NCBI GenBank assembly: GCA_964401685.1
Contig: CAYNZH010000015.1
Coordinates: 1 to 53,759 of the forward strand
Length of the DNA: 53,759 bases
Direction: 5' to 3'
From: DASRQK01 sp964401685
Lineage (GTDB): Bacteria > Bacteroidota > Bacteroidia > Sphingobacteriales > Sphingobacteriaceae
Shown in pieces: positions 33,894-41,551 of this stretch (position 1 is its first letter; the number at the start of each line of letters is the position of its first letter). Made by a program: the position numbers and the translations under genes. The notes under the pieces are model-generated. The model was not told the origin of the DNA and did no database searches. It saw only the letters and a list, made by a program, of their open reading frames with translations.

Positions 33894-34131
33894 ATTTCTT
33901 TGGAAAAGCCTGAGTTTGGTATTGAGCGCCTTGTTTACAGCCTTGATCAAACTTTACCAGTGGTTTATCTCGCCCCTTTTGGGTGCAAACTGCCGATATA
34001 CACCGACCTGCTCCCAATATGGACTGGAAGCCATACGTAAATACGGGCCGCTAAAAGGAGGGTGGATGGCCCTAAGGCGTATAGGCAGGTGTCATCCTTG
34101 GGGTGGACACGGACATGATCCGGTCCCCTGA
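33880..34131 (+). CDS. yidD: Membrane protein insertion efficiency factor YidD
   Basis: An 83-residue protein with an N-terminal hydrophobic/amphipathic helix and the family core YQWFISPLLGANCRYTPTCSQYGLEAIRKYGPLKGG, ending in RCHPWGGHGHDPVP. It assists YidC-dependent membrane protein insertion. The ATG at 33880 is preferred; an in-frame ATG at 33856 would add eight residues and lengthen the overlap with rnpA. No yidC gene is in the window. Confidence 0.95.
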   Translation: MPVFRFLWKSLSLVLSALFTALIKLYQWFISPLLGANCRYTPTCSQYGLEAIRKYGPLKGGWMALRRIGRCHPWGGHGHDPVP

Positions 34132-34175
34132 AAAGATTCACAGCAATACTAAAACACATCAAAAACCCGTTTTAC

Positions 34176-34753
34176 ATGAGTCCCACCAATAGCCAGGATA
34201 CGTATATATTGCAGATTGATACCGCAACACCCGTATGCTCAGTCGCCTTGTCCCTGAATGGAGAAACTATAGTCTGCATTGAGCGTGAGGGAAACAATAT
34301 TCATGCGGAAAAGCTGACTTTGTTTGTGCAGGAGGTTTTGGAAATGCGCGGCTTGCGCGCCGAGCAGCTGTCGGCCGTCGCCGTCGGCAAAGGTCCGGGA
34401 TCCTATACGGGTCTGCGCATAGGCGTTTCTACCGCAAAGGGAATTTGTTTCGCTGCCGACCTGCCGCTNNNNNNNNNNNNNNNNNNNNNNNNNNNNNNNN
34501 NNNNNNNNNNNNNNNNNNNNNNNNNNNNNNNNNNNNNNNNNNNNNNNNNNNNNNNNNNNNNNNNNNNNTGTCGGCGATCTTTGATTCCTCATCCCAGGTA
34601 GTCGTGCATTCTGGATTCAAATCTTCCGCAGCGTTTCTTTCAGAACAAGCTTTTCAGCAATACCAGACGCGGCGCTTCGAGGATTTGGCCTATTTTGAGC
34701 CAAATTACTTAAAGGACTATATACCGACGACCCCCAAAAAAAAGATCCCCTAG
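34176..34753 (+). CDS. tsaB: tRNA threonylcarbamoyladenosine protein TsaB, interrupted by an assembly gap
   Basis: TsaB (YeaZ) is the inactive ASKHA-fold partner of TsaD in t6A37 tRNA modification. The N-terminal part (ILQIDTATPVCSVAL, then VAVGKGPGSYTGLRIGVSTAKG) ends at the gap 34469-34568. The C-terminal part (FEDLAYFEPNYLKDY) resumes in a different frame from the N-terminal part. This is not a real frameshift: the 100 N are a placeholder, and the true gap length must be 2 modulo 3. From a family length near 230 residues, about 60-75 residues are missing. The stop codon lies inside the terminator hairpin of the convergent OmpH-like gene. Confidence 0.9.
34469..34568. other. Assembly gap (100 N)
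   Basis: Exactly 100 N inside tsaB. The coding frames on the two sides disagree for a 100-base gap, proving that its real length differs from 100. Confidence 0.97.
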
Positions 34754-34763
34754 AGAGGGGATC
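34735..34763 (-). terminator. Rho-independent terminator of the OmpH-like gene
   Basis: GATCCCCT, a 4-base loop and AGGGGATC form a perfect 8-bp stem (34744-34763). On the minus strand it is followed by a run of T (complement of the A run 34735-34743). It lies 6 bases after the OmpH-like stop and overlaps the last codons of tsaB. Confidence 0.85.
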
Positions 34764-34769
34764 AAAGGT

Positions 34770-35369
34770 TTACTTCTTTTCTTTTTTGTAATCCTCGTTC
34801 AGAGCCTGTATCACCTCCGTCGTGATCTCCAGGTTCTCATCTGCATACAGCACGTTCGGATTGGACTTCGAGTAGGTCAACACATAGGAATAGCCGTGCT
34901 CCTTGGCATGTGCCTTCAAATATTCTGTGATTTTTGTATACAATTTTTCCTGCTCATCGGCTTCATCTTGGGCGAGGGACGCACTTGCATTCTGCTGGTG
35001 CCTGGCCAGTTCGTCCTGCTTTCTCGCTAGTCTCTCCTCAGTGCTCTGCCTGTCCGTCGCACTCATCATCGGCGCTTTTTCCTGATATTCTGTTATTTCC
35101 CTTTGGAATGCCTGACTCCTGGATTGTAGGTCGCTCTGCGCTCTTTTCGCTTTCTCTTCCAGGGTAGTTCTGATTTCCTTAAAATATTCATAATGCTCAA
35201 AAAGAGAATCCGCATTGACGTAAACGATCTTGGCAGCCGTATTCTGACCCAAAGAATCAGAAGAATTTACCGTAGTTGTGCCTGTATTTCCTGAATTGCA
35301 AGAAACAAAAGTCGATGCCATCAAAGCGGCAATTCCTAGAGAAAAAACAGGTGCAAAAAATTTCTTCAT
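34770..35369 (-). CDS. OmpH/Skp-family lipoprotein
   Basis: A 199-residue exported protein with a lipoprotein signal ending in STFVSC (Cys near residue 24), a Ser/Thr-rich linker, then the OmpH core: KIVYVNADSLFEHYEYFKEIRTTLEEKA, a long charged coiled coil (about residues 70-140) and KITEYLKAHAKEHGYSYVLTY. Skp-like proteins chaperone outer-membrane proteins in the periplasm; a lipid-anchored version is frequent in Bacteroidota. The ATG at 35369 is preferred over an upstream TTG at 35381. It is monocistronic and ends at a strong terminator. Confidence 0.88.
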   Translation of the reverse strand: MKKFFAPVFSLGIAALMASTFVSCNSGNTGTTTVNSSDSLGQNTAAKIVYVNADSLFEHYEYFKEIRTTLEEKAKRAQSDLQSRSQAFQREITEYQEKAPMMSATDRQSTEERLARKQDELARHQQNASASLAQDEADEQEKLYTKITEYLKAHAKEHGYSYVLTYSKSNPNVLYADENLEITTEVIQALNEDYKKEKK

Positions 35370-35507
35370 TTTAATCTTCAATAATTGTTAAATAGTGTTT
35401 TCGAGAACAAACCTACCATAAAAAAGCCAAATAATATTCATAGCGTCCAATTTTTTTAGTTAAATCGGGTTAATTTGCTAATTAAGCCACTTTTCGCCCG
35501 CCAAAAC

Positions 35508-35540
35508 CTTGGAGAAATTCATATATTTTTTGTATATTTG
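35508..35540 (+). promoter_or_regulatory. Bacteroidota promoter for gyrB
   Basis: A -33-like CTTG (35508-35511), 21 bases and TATATTTG (35533-35540) precede gyrB; the predicted start near 35546 gives a leader of about 15 bases. An inverted repeat TTAATT/AATTAA (35470-35485) lies just upstream and could be an operator. Confidence 0.55.
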
Positions 35541-35561
35541 TGTATATTATAAATAAGAAAA

Positions 35562-37520
35562 ATGAGTTCAGAAAACAATAACAACTCTACCTATTCAGCG
35601 GATAATATTCAGGTATTGGAGGGATTGGAAGCGGTGAGAAAGCGGCCATCCATGTACATTGGTGACACAAGTGTTAAGGGCTTGCATCACCTTGTCTATG
35701 AGGTTGTGGATAACTCCATTGACGAGGCTGTTGCTGGTTATTGTGATACCATCGATGTGGTCATCCATCCCAATAATTCTGTCAGCGTCGAAGATAACGG
35801 ACGGGGTATTCCTACAGGGATCAATAAAAAAGAGGGCAAATCCGCGCTTGAACTGGTAATGACCGTGCTCCATGCAGGTGGAAAGTTTGATAAGGATACT
35901 TACAAAGTTTCTGGAGGTCTGCACGGGGTAGGGGTTTCCTGTGTCAATGCACTGTCGACCTTGCTGGTTGCAGAAATCCACCGGGACGGCCAAGTTTTTA
36001 AGCAGGAATACGAAAAGGGCAAGCCACTCTATGATGTGAAGGTGATTGGCGATAGCGGAAAAACAGGGACAAAGGTGACCTTTCAGCCAGATCCCACAAT
36101 TTTCACTACGGTGACCGTCTTCAACTACGATACGCTGGCCAATCGGCTCCGCGAGCTGGCTTTTCTGAACAAAAAAATAAAATTGTCGCTCACCGATGAG
36201 CGTGAAGTGCTGGAGGACGGTTCATTTAGGAGTGAAGTTTTCTTTTCTGAAGGGGGATTGAAAGAATTTGTTCGTTACCTGGATGGAACGCGCGCGCCAC
36301 TGATTCCTGAGCCTATCTATGTGGAGGGAGTAAAACAGGGTATACCGGTGGAACTGGCGTTGCAGTACAACGAAACCTACTCTGAAAATGTGCATTCCTA
36401 TGTCAACAATATCAACACCATTGAAGGCGGTACGCATGTTGCAGGTTTCCGTCGAGGCTTGACGCGGACGCTGAAAAGTTATGCAGATCGATCAGGTTTA
36501 TTGAAAAATCAGAAAGTTGAGATCACGGGCGACGATTTTCGCGAGGGCCTGACGGCGATTATTTCGGTGAAAGTGGCAGAGCCTCAGTTTGAGGGACAAA
36601 CCAAAACAAAACTGGGAAATACTGAGGTGATGGGAGCTGTGGATGTGACCGTAGGGGAAATCCTAAACACCTATCTGGAAGAGCACCCTAAGGAAGCAAA
36701 AATTATCGTTCAGAAAGTGATTCTCGCCGCACAGGCACGCGCTGCGGCCCGTAAGGCACGTGAAATGGTGCAGCGCAAGAACGTGATGGGAGGCAGCGGT
36801 CTGCCCGGGAAGTTGGCCGATTGTTCCAATCGTGATCCTGCAAAATGCGAGATTTATCTTGTGGAGGGGGATTCTGCGGGCGGAACAGCCAAGCAAGGAC
36901 GCGACCGTGAGTTCCAGGCTATACTTCCTTTGCGAGGTAAAATTCTCAACGTGGAAAAAGCCATGGAGCATAAGATCTACGAGAACGAGGAGATCAAAAA
37001 TATGTTTACGGCTTTAGGCGTGAGTATAGGCACCGAAGATGACGCGAAAGCGTTGAATCTGGACAAACTGCGTTATCATAGGGTAATTATCATGACGGAT
37101 GCTGACGTCGATGGTTCTCACATTACGACCTTGATCCTGACTTTTTATTTCCGGTACATGAAGGAGTTGATCGAGAATGGCTATGTTTACATTGCGACGC
37201 CACCGCTTTACCTTGTCAAAAAAGGAAAAGATGAGGAATACGCTTGGAACGATCAGCAGCGTGACCAGGCAATTCAGCGCCTCAAGGGAGCAGGGAAAGA
37301 AGATAGTGTTAATGTGCAGCGTTACAAAGGTCTTGGAGAGATGAATGCCGAACAGCTGTGGAATACCACTATGAATCCAGAGACCCGTACGTTGAGACAG
37401 GTAACTATAGAAAATGCAGCGGAGTGCGATCGAATTTTCTCCATGCTTATGGGAGACGAGGTAGCCCCACGGCGTGAATTTATCGAGCAAAATGCAAAGT
37501 ACGCCAAGATCGATATTTGA
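35562..37520 (+). CDS. gyrB: DNA gyrase subunit B
   Basis: A 652-residue GHKL ATPase subunit of gyrase, which introduces negative supercoils. The ATP domain shows VVDNSIDEAVAGYC, DNGRGIPT and GGLHGVGVSCVNALS; the TOPRIM domain has VEGDSAGGTAKQGRDREFQAILPLRGKILNVEKA and the metal-binding DADVDGSHI. The C-terminal RYKGLGEMNAEQLWNTTM is intact. At about 650 residues it is the short form without the proteobacterial insert. ParE is the main alternative; QGRDREFQAILPLRGKILNV fits GyrB. No gyrA, dnaA or recF is nearby. A strong terminator follows. Confidence 0.95.
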   Translation: MSSENNNNSTYSADNIQVLEGLEAVRKRPSMYIGDTSVKGLHHLVYEVVDNSIDEAVAGYCDTIDVVIHPNNSVSVEDNGRGIPTGINKKEGKSALELVMTVLHAGGKFDKDTYKVSGGLHGVGVSCVNALSTLLVAEIHRDGQVFKQEYEKGKPLYDVKVIGDSGKTGTKVTFQPDPTIFTTVTVFNYDTLANRLRELAFLNKKIKLSLTDEREVLEDGSFRSEVFFSEGGLKEFVRYLDGTRAPLIPEPIYVEGVKQGIPVELALQYNETYSENVHSYVNNINTIEGGTHVAGFRRGLTRTLKSYADRSGLLKNQKVEITGDDFREGLTAIISVKVAEPQFEGQTKTKLGNTEVMGAVDVTVGEILNTYLEEHPKEAKIIVQKVILAAQARAAARKAREMVQRKNVMGGSGLPGKLADCSNRDPAKCEIYLVEGDSAGGTAKQGRDREFQAILPLRGKILNVEKAMEHKIYENEEIKNMFTALGVSIGTEDDAKALNLDKLRYHRVIIMTDADVDGSHITTLILTFYFRYMKELIENGYVYIATPPLYLVKKGKDEEYAWNDQQRDQAIQRLKGAGKEDSVNVQRYKGLGEMNAEQLWNTTMNPETRTLRQVTIENAAECDRIFSMLMGDEVAPRREFIEQNAKYAKIDI

Positions 37521-37544
37521 TCTGTGTATATTCAGGGATATATG

Positions 37545-37581
37545 AAAAAAGCCGCGTCACGAAATATGATGCGGCTTTTTT
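37545..37581. terminator. Bidirectional terminator after gyrB
   Basis: Six A, then GCCGCGTCA, a 7-base loop, TGATGCGGC and six T. The 9-bp stem contains one G-T wobble and is extended by the A/T runs. It should stop transcripts from both directions, chiefly gyrB. Confidence 0.85.
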
Positions 37582-37609
37582 ATGTGAATGATTATGCTCA
37601 CATCAAAAC

Positions 37610-37639
37610 AAAAAAAGGTCCCATAGTCTATATGGAACC
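37610..37639 (-). terminator. Rho-independent terminator of rpsT
   Basis: GGTCCCATA, a 5-base loop and TATGGAACC (37617-37639) pair with one mismatch. On the minus strand the stem is followed by seven T (complement of 37610-37616). It lies 28 bases after the rpsT stop. Confidence 0.75.
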
Positions 37640-37666
37640 CAAAATATTTTATGTACGGGGAATGGC

Positions 37667-37924
37667 TTATTTACCCAGGCTATTCACAAATTTTGTTAGC
37701 TTGGACTTGTTGTTCGAAGCTTTTTTCTTGTGAATCACGTTTTTCTTGGCCAAGCGATCTAGCATAGAGCTTACTTTAGGAAGCATTTCCTTGGCTTCGT
37801 CCTGAGACGTAGTCAATCTTAACTTCTTGATTGCATTTCTAGTCGTTTTTGCTTGATAACGATTTCTCAGACGCTTTGCAGCGTTTGCCCTGATTCTTTT
37901 TATAGCTGATTTCGTATTTGCCAT
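37667..37924 (-). CDS. rpsT: 30S ribosomal protein S20
   Basis: An 85-residue lysine-rich helical protein beginning MANTKSAIKRIRANAAKRLRN, the S20 signature, and ending VIHKKKASNNKSKLTKFVNSL. It binds 16S rRNA early in 30S assembly. It is monocistronic with its own consensus promoter (37948-37977) and terminator. Confidence 0.97.
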   Translation of the reverse strand: MANTKSAIKRIRANAAKRLRNRYQAKTTRNAIKKLRLTTSQDEAKEMLPKVSSMLDRLAKKNVIHKKKASNNKSKLTKFVNSLGK

Positions 37925-37947
37925 TTGTATGTTCTATTTTCGGACTG

Positions 37948-37977
37948 CAAATATACGTCTTATTTTCATATTCCAAA
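37948..37977 (-). promoter_or_regulatory. Bacteroidota promoter for rpsT
   Basis: On the minus strand TTTG (37977-37974), 18 bases and TATATTTG (37955-37948) match the consensus; the leader is about 18 bases. Confidence 0.7.
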
Positions 37978-38019
37978 ACCAAATGCCATAATTTTTTTAA
38001 TTCATCCCACGGTGCCACA

Positions 38020-38445
38020 TCAATACGTATAAAGCAATGTTTCACCCCAACCATCTAAGCGCAGCTGGACTTTATTTGTACCCTGCAGCCGAATAGGTTT
38101 CAGATCAAAGGAAAACATTTTCTTCATCAATGCCTCGCAGCCGTCCCGATCGTCGAGGATCATTTTCATCGTGCGTTGAGGAGGATTGGAGTAAGCCACC
38201 GAGCCGCCGTCCACCAGCCCTGCGTAAACCTCCCTGCAGCCACCCCCGTAGCGAATCGTGATCTGAATTTCATCACCGGAGATCTTCACGCTTTCAAAAG
38301 TAAAAGGATCGCCAGTGGCGTGAGCGTAACGCTCCGAATCGATGACGACTGTATTCGCTCCTGCGCTCAGGTGGGCATGCTGTTCATTTTTGGAACAGGC
38401 GAGCAACAGCGGGAGCCAGAGCAAGGCAAGTGCAAGTTTTTTCAT
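38020..38445 (-). CDS. Uncharacterised lipoprotein
   Basis: A 141-residue protein with a clear lipoprotein signal peptide (MKKLALALLWLPLLLAC, Cys17). The mature part is beta-rich, with an ITIRYGGGCREVYAG segment and two further cysteines (in GGGCREV and DRDGCEALM) that could form a disulfide. I do not recognise a named family. It should be anchored to a membrane on the periplasmic side. It stands alone between rpsT and a divergent SpoU methyltransferase. Confidence 0.8.
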   Translation of the reverse strand: MKKLALALLWLPLLLACSKNEQHAHLSAGANTVVIDSERYAHATGDPFTFESVKISGDEIQITIRYGGGCREVYAGLVDGGSVAYSNPPQRTMKMILDDRDGCEALMKKMFSFDLKPIRLQGTNKVQLRLDGWGETLLYTY

Positions 38446-38507
38446 AATTTTTCGCGTATGGTTAAAGGTACAACATTTTATTTTAACTTTTAATGCTGAA
38501 ACGTAGT

Positions 38508-38539
38508 TTTGGATGCAAACGCTACATGCAGTATCTTTG
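38508..38539 (+). promoter_or_regulatory. Bacteroidota promoter for the SpoU methyltransferase
   Basis: TTTG (38508-38511), 20 bases and TATCTTTG (38532-38539) match the consensus well. The predicted start, about 38545, decides between candidate start codons of the downstream gene: the ATG at 38544 would be at or before it, so 38553 or 38559 is more likely. Confidence 0.7.
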
Positions 38540-38552
38540 CCTTATGCAAAAG

Positions 38553-39071
38553 ATGTCTATGGATGAGCTGGGGCGGGCCAGTGTGGCGGATTTTAAAGCC
38601 CAGGAAAAATTGCCGCTGGTGTTGGTACTCGACAATGTACGCAGTATGCACAATGTGGGCTCCGTGTTTAGAACTGCCGACGGTTTTGCGATAGAAAAAA
38701 TCCTGCTTTGCGGTATAACAGGAACGCCACCGCATCGGGAGATCGAAAAAACCGCACTGGGCGCCACCGAAGCTGTGGACTGGGAGTATATAGAAAGCAC
38801 CCCCACGGCTCTGAAAAGGCTAAAAGACTTGGGATATGTTGTTTGCGCTGTCGAACAAGCGGATGGTAGCGAATATCTTGATCAATTCATACCAGCGAAA
38901 GATCAGAAATACGCACTTGTTTTTGGAAACGAGGTGCACGGTGTGTCCGATGCAGTCATGCCAGAAGTAGATCGCTGTCTGGAAATTCCCCAGTTCGGAA
39001 CCAAGCATTCCTTCAATATTTCGGTTACTGTGGGAATCCTCTTGTGGGATTTCTATAACAAAATGCGATAA
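38553..39071 (+). CDS. SpoU/TrmH-family RNA 2'-O-methyltransferase
   Basis: A roughly 172-residue SPOUT-fold methyltransferase that 2'-O-methylates a ribose in tRNA or rRNA. The three family motifs are complete: DNVRSMHNVGSVFRTADGF, LVFGNEVHGVS and IPQFGTKHSFNISVTVGILLWDF. It lacks an N-terminal substrate-binding domain, so its RNA target (tRNA Gm18, Cm/Um34 or rRNA) cannot be named. Candidate starts are ATG 38544, 38553 and 38559; I give 38553 because the promoter's predicted start site excludes much upstream sequence. The leader would be under ten bases. Confidence 0.92.
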   Translation: MSMDELGRASVADFKAQEKLPLVLVLDNVRSMHNVGSVFRTADGFAIEKILLCGITGTPPHREIEKTALGATEAVDWEYIESTPTALKRLKDLGYVVCAVEQADGSEYLDQFIPAKDQKYALVFGNEVHGVSDAVMPEVDRCLEIPQFGTKHSFNISVTVGILLWDFYNKMR

Positions 39072-39106
39072 GTTTCAAATTACTTTTACTTCTCAGCATA
39101 AAAACG

Positions 39107-39114
39107 TAAATTTG
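39107..39114 (+). promoter_or_regulatory. -7 element of the sucD promoter
   Basis: TAAATTTG matches the -7 consensus 18 bases before the sucD ATG. The -33 region is only a weak T-rich stretch near 39084. Confidence 0.45.
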
Positions 39115-39132
39115 CATTGAAAAATCAAAGAA

Positions 39133-40011
39133 ATGAGTGTATTAGTCAATAAAGATTCGAAAGTAATCGTTCAGGGTTTTACCGGGAACGAGGGAAGCTA
39201 TCACGCCTCCCAAATGATTGAGTATGGAACACAAGTGGTTGGTGGTGTGACGCCTGGAAAAGGTGGTCAGACGCACTTAGACCGCCCCGTTTTTAATACG
39301 GTCCAGGATGCTGTTGAAAAAACGGGTGCAAACGTTTCCATTATATTTGTTCCCCCTGCTTTTGCTGCAGATGCCATCATGGAAGCTGCCGCAGCAGGTA
39401 TTGAAGTGATTGTGGCCATTACGGAAGGTATCCCGACCAAAGATATGATTCAAGTCAAATCGTACCTGAGTGATAAAAATTCTCGTTTGATCGGACCAAA
39501 TTGTCCGGGGATTATCACCGCCGACGAGGCGAAGATCGGCATCATGCCCGGTTTTATTTTCAAAAAGGGTAGGGTAGGTGTAGTTTCCAAATCGGGAACA
39601 TTGACTTATGAGGCTGTTGATCAAACTGTGAAAGCGGGTCTGGGAATATCGACAGCTATAGGAATTGGTGGAGATCCCATCATTGGAACAACTACGAAGG
39701 AAGCTGTAGAGTTGCTTATGAACGATCCGGAAACCGACGGTATCATCATGATAGGTGAAATTGGGGGTGGAATGGAAGCCGAAGCTGCGCGCTGGATCAA
39801 GGAAAATGGAACTAAGCCAGTTGTAGGATTTATTGCTGGCCAGACAGCGCCTCCGGGTCGCAGAATGGGCCATGCTGGTGCCATCGTGGGTGGAGCTGAA
39901 GACACGGCCGCCGCAAAGATGAAAATTTTGGCGGAATGTGGTGTAAGGGTCGTGGAGTCCCCAGCTGAAATAGGCAAAGCCATAGCCGAAGAATTGGCTG
40001 TAAAAGCATAA
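39133..40011 (+). CDS. sucD: Succinyl-CoA ligase, alpha subunit
   Basis: A 292-residue TCA-cycle enzyme subunit that binds CoA and carries the phosphohistidine intermediate while making ATP or GTP from succinyl-CoA. The CoA-binding fold (VIVQGFTGNEGSYHA), LIGPNCPGII and the active-site GRRMGHAGAIVGG with His247 are intact. Length is standard. The beta subunit gene sucC is not in the window, which is common in this phylum. An LLM oxidoreductase starts 4 bases downstream. Confidence 0.97.
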   Translation: MSVLVNKDSKVIVQGFTGNEGSYHASQMIEYGTQVVGGVTPGKGGQTHLDRPVFNTVQDAVEKTGANVSIIFVPPAFAADAIMEAAAAGIEVIVAITEGIPTKDMIQVKSYLSDKNSRLIGPNCPGIITADEAKIGIMPGFIFKKGRVGVVSKSGTLTYEAVDQTVKAGLGISTAIGIGGDPIIGTTTKEAVELLMNDPETDGIIMIGEIGGGMEAEAARWIKENGTKPVVGFIAGQTAPPGRRMGHAGAIVGGAEDTAAAKMKILAECGVRVVESPAEIGKAIAEELAVKA

Positions 40012-40015
40012 TAAC

Positions 40016-41011
40016 ATGTCAAAAAAGGAAGTTGCCCTTTCCGTTCTGGAATTGGCAACGGTGATCAAGGATGGCAACGCGGCTTCGGCCATTGCAGGAA
40101 CAGTCGAGGTAGCGCAGCACGCGGAGCGTCTTGGGTATAAAAGACTTTGGTTAGCAGAACATCACAATATGGAACATATTGCGAGTTCTGCAACCGCCGT
40201 TTTGATCGGACACGTCGCGTCACAGACCGCGCACATCAGGGTGGGCTCGGGAGGCATTATGCTCCCGAATCACAGTCCTTTGGCCGTAGCCGAGCAGTTT
40301 GGAACCCTGGAAACGCTCTATCCTGGAAGGATAGATCTAGGGTTGGGACGCGCTCCGGGGACCGATCAGCTTACTGCAATGGCTCTGAGAAGGAACAATA
40401 TGCAATCTGCCTATCATTTCCCTGCGGAGATCGAGGAATTGCAAGGTTATTTTCGCAATCAGAATCCTCAGTCCAAGGTAAGGGCATTTCCTGGCGAAGG
40501 TTTGGATATCCCGCTCTGGATTTTAGGCTCCAGTACAGATAGTGCACATCTTGCCGCCAAATTGGGACTTCCCTATGCTTTTGCAACCCATTTTGCGCCA
40601 ACTCAGTTCGAAGCGGCGATTCGTATCTACAGAGAGAATTTCCAGCCTTCTGAGCAGCTGCAAAAGCCTTACGTAATCGCTTGCGTAAACGCAATGGGCG
40701 CCGAAACAGACGAAGAAGCGGAATTTTTGTCCACGAGTTTGTATCGCATGTTTCTTGGAATCATTACCAATACCAGAAGTCCACTGCTTCCTCCGGGGCC
40801 GTTGCCGGATATTATCAAGGTCCCTGAAGTAGAACGGTTGATGCAATCGATGATTTCCTTTACGTTTACGGGCAACCAGGCTACGCTCCGATCGCAGCTG
40901 GGGGATTTTATCGACGAGAATCAACTGGATGAACTTATGATCACGAGTCATATTTATGATCAAGCAGCAAAGTTGAATTCTTTCAAAATAATTAAAGAAG
41001 CTTTATCTTAA
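40016..41011 (+). CDS. LLM-class flavin-dependent oxidoreductase
   Basis: A 331-residue luciferase-like TIM-barrel monooxygenase family protein. Family blocks are RLWLAEHHNMEHIASSATAVLIGHVA, IRVGSGGIMLPNHSPLAVAEQFGTLETLYPGRIDLGLGRAPGTD and WILGSSTDSAHLAAKLGLPYAFA. These group it with the YhbW/alkanal monooxygenase-like proteins, which use FMN; substrate is unknown. It lies 4 bases after sucD and 12 bases before msrA on the same strand, so the three may be cotranscribed. Confidence 0.92.
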   Translation: MSKKEVALSVLELATVIKDGNAASAIAGTVEVAQHAERLGYKRLWLAEHHNMEHIASSATAVLIGHVASQTAHIRVGSGGIMLPNHSPLAVAEQFGTLETLYPGRIDLGLGRAPGTDQLTAMALRRNNMQSAYHFPAEIEELQGYFRNQNPQSKVRAFPGEGLDIPLWILGSSTDSAHLAAKLGLPYAFATHFAPTQFEAAIRIYRENFQPSEQLQKPYVIACVNAMGAETDEEAEFLSTSLYRMFLGIITNTRSPLLPPGPLPDIIKVPEVERLMQSMISFTFTGNQATLRSQLGDFIDENQLDELMITSHIYDQAAKLNSFKIIKEALS

Positions 41012-41023
41012 CTATTGAACACT

Positions 41024-41551
41024 ATGAAGTACGCAACGTTTGGAGGAGGATGTTTCTGGTGTACCGAAAGCATCTTCCAGAGAGTCAAAGGAGTAGAGAG
41101 TGTTTTGCCTGGATATATGGGTGGACAGCGTGAAAACCCCACTTATGAGCAGGTATGCACCGGTGCTACTGGTCACGCAGAAGTAATTCATATAGGCTAT
41201 GATTCTGAGAAGCTGAGCTTTGAGGAACTGCTGGGAATATTTTTCAAAACTCACGATCCAACAACGCTCAACCGCCAGGGAAATGACGTCGGCACACAAT
41301 ACCGCTCGGTAGTATTTTATCACGATGAAGGCCAGAAAGAGGCTACCGAATCTATGATTCACTCGCTTACCGAACAGGGGGTGTTTGATCGACCAATAGT
41401 GACGGAAGTGAGTCCTGCGGTCACTTTTTATGAGGCGGAAGATTACCATCGGGATTATTTCAACAACAACCCACAAAATCCCTATTGCGCAGCAGTTGTT
41501 GCTCCTAAGCTACGCAAGTTTCTGGAAAACTATCCCTCACTGACTAAGTAA
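41024..41551 (+). CDS. msrA: Peptide methionine (S)-S-oxide reductase
   Basis: A 175-residue MsrA that reduces methionine-S-sulfoxide in oxidised proteins. The catalytic GGCFWC motif (Cys10, Cys13) and YRSVVFYHDEGQK are present, with the AEDYHRDYF block near the C-terminus. The ATG at 41024 is preferred over an in-frame TTG at 41015. The 3' end overlaps the convergent hutG by 8 bases. Confidence 0.96.
   Translation: MKYATFGGGCFWCTESIFQRVKGVESVLPGYMGGQRENPTYEQVCTGATGHAEVIHIGYDSEKLSFEELLGIFFKTHDPTTLNRQGNDVGTQYRSVVFYHDEGQKEATESMIHSLTEQGVFDRPIVTEVSPAVTFYEAEDYHRDYFNNNPQNPYCAAVVAPKLRKFLENYPSLTK

Noticed and set aside
34469..34753. A frameshift or pseudogene in tsaB
   Set aside because: The frame change coincides exactly with the 100-N placeholder gap; both sides are intact TsaB sequence.
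35705..35713. TGTGGATAA, a perfect inverted DnaA box inside gyrB
   Set aside because: It encodes the invariant VVDNS segment of GyrB, so the match is explained by coding constraint.
33315..37520. A replication origin near rpmH-rnpA-yidD and gyrB
   Set aside because: These genes flank oriC in many bacteria, but there is no dnaA, dnaN or recF here and no DnaA-box cluster in the intergenic regions.
39277..40092. 271-codon open frame antisense to sucD
   Set aside because: It mirrors the codon pattern of sucD; its translation is Cys/Ser/His-rich and resembles no protein family.
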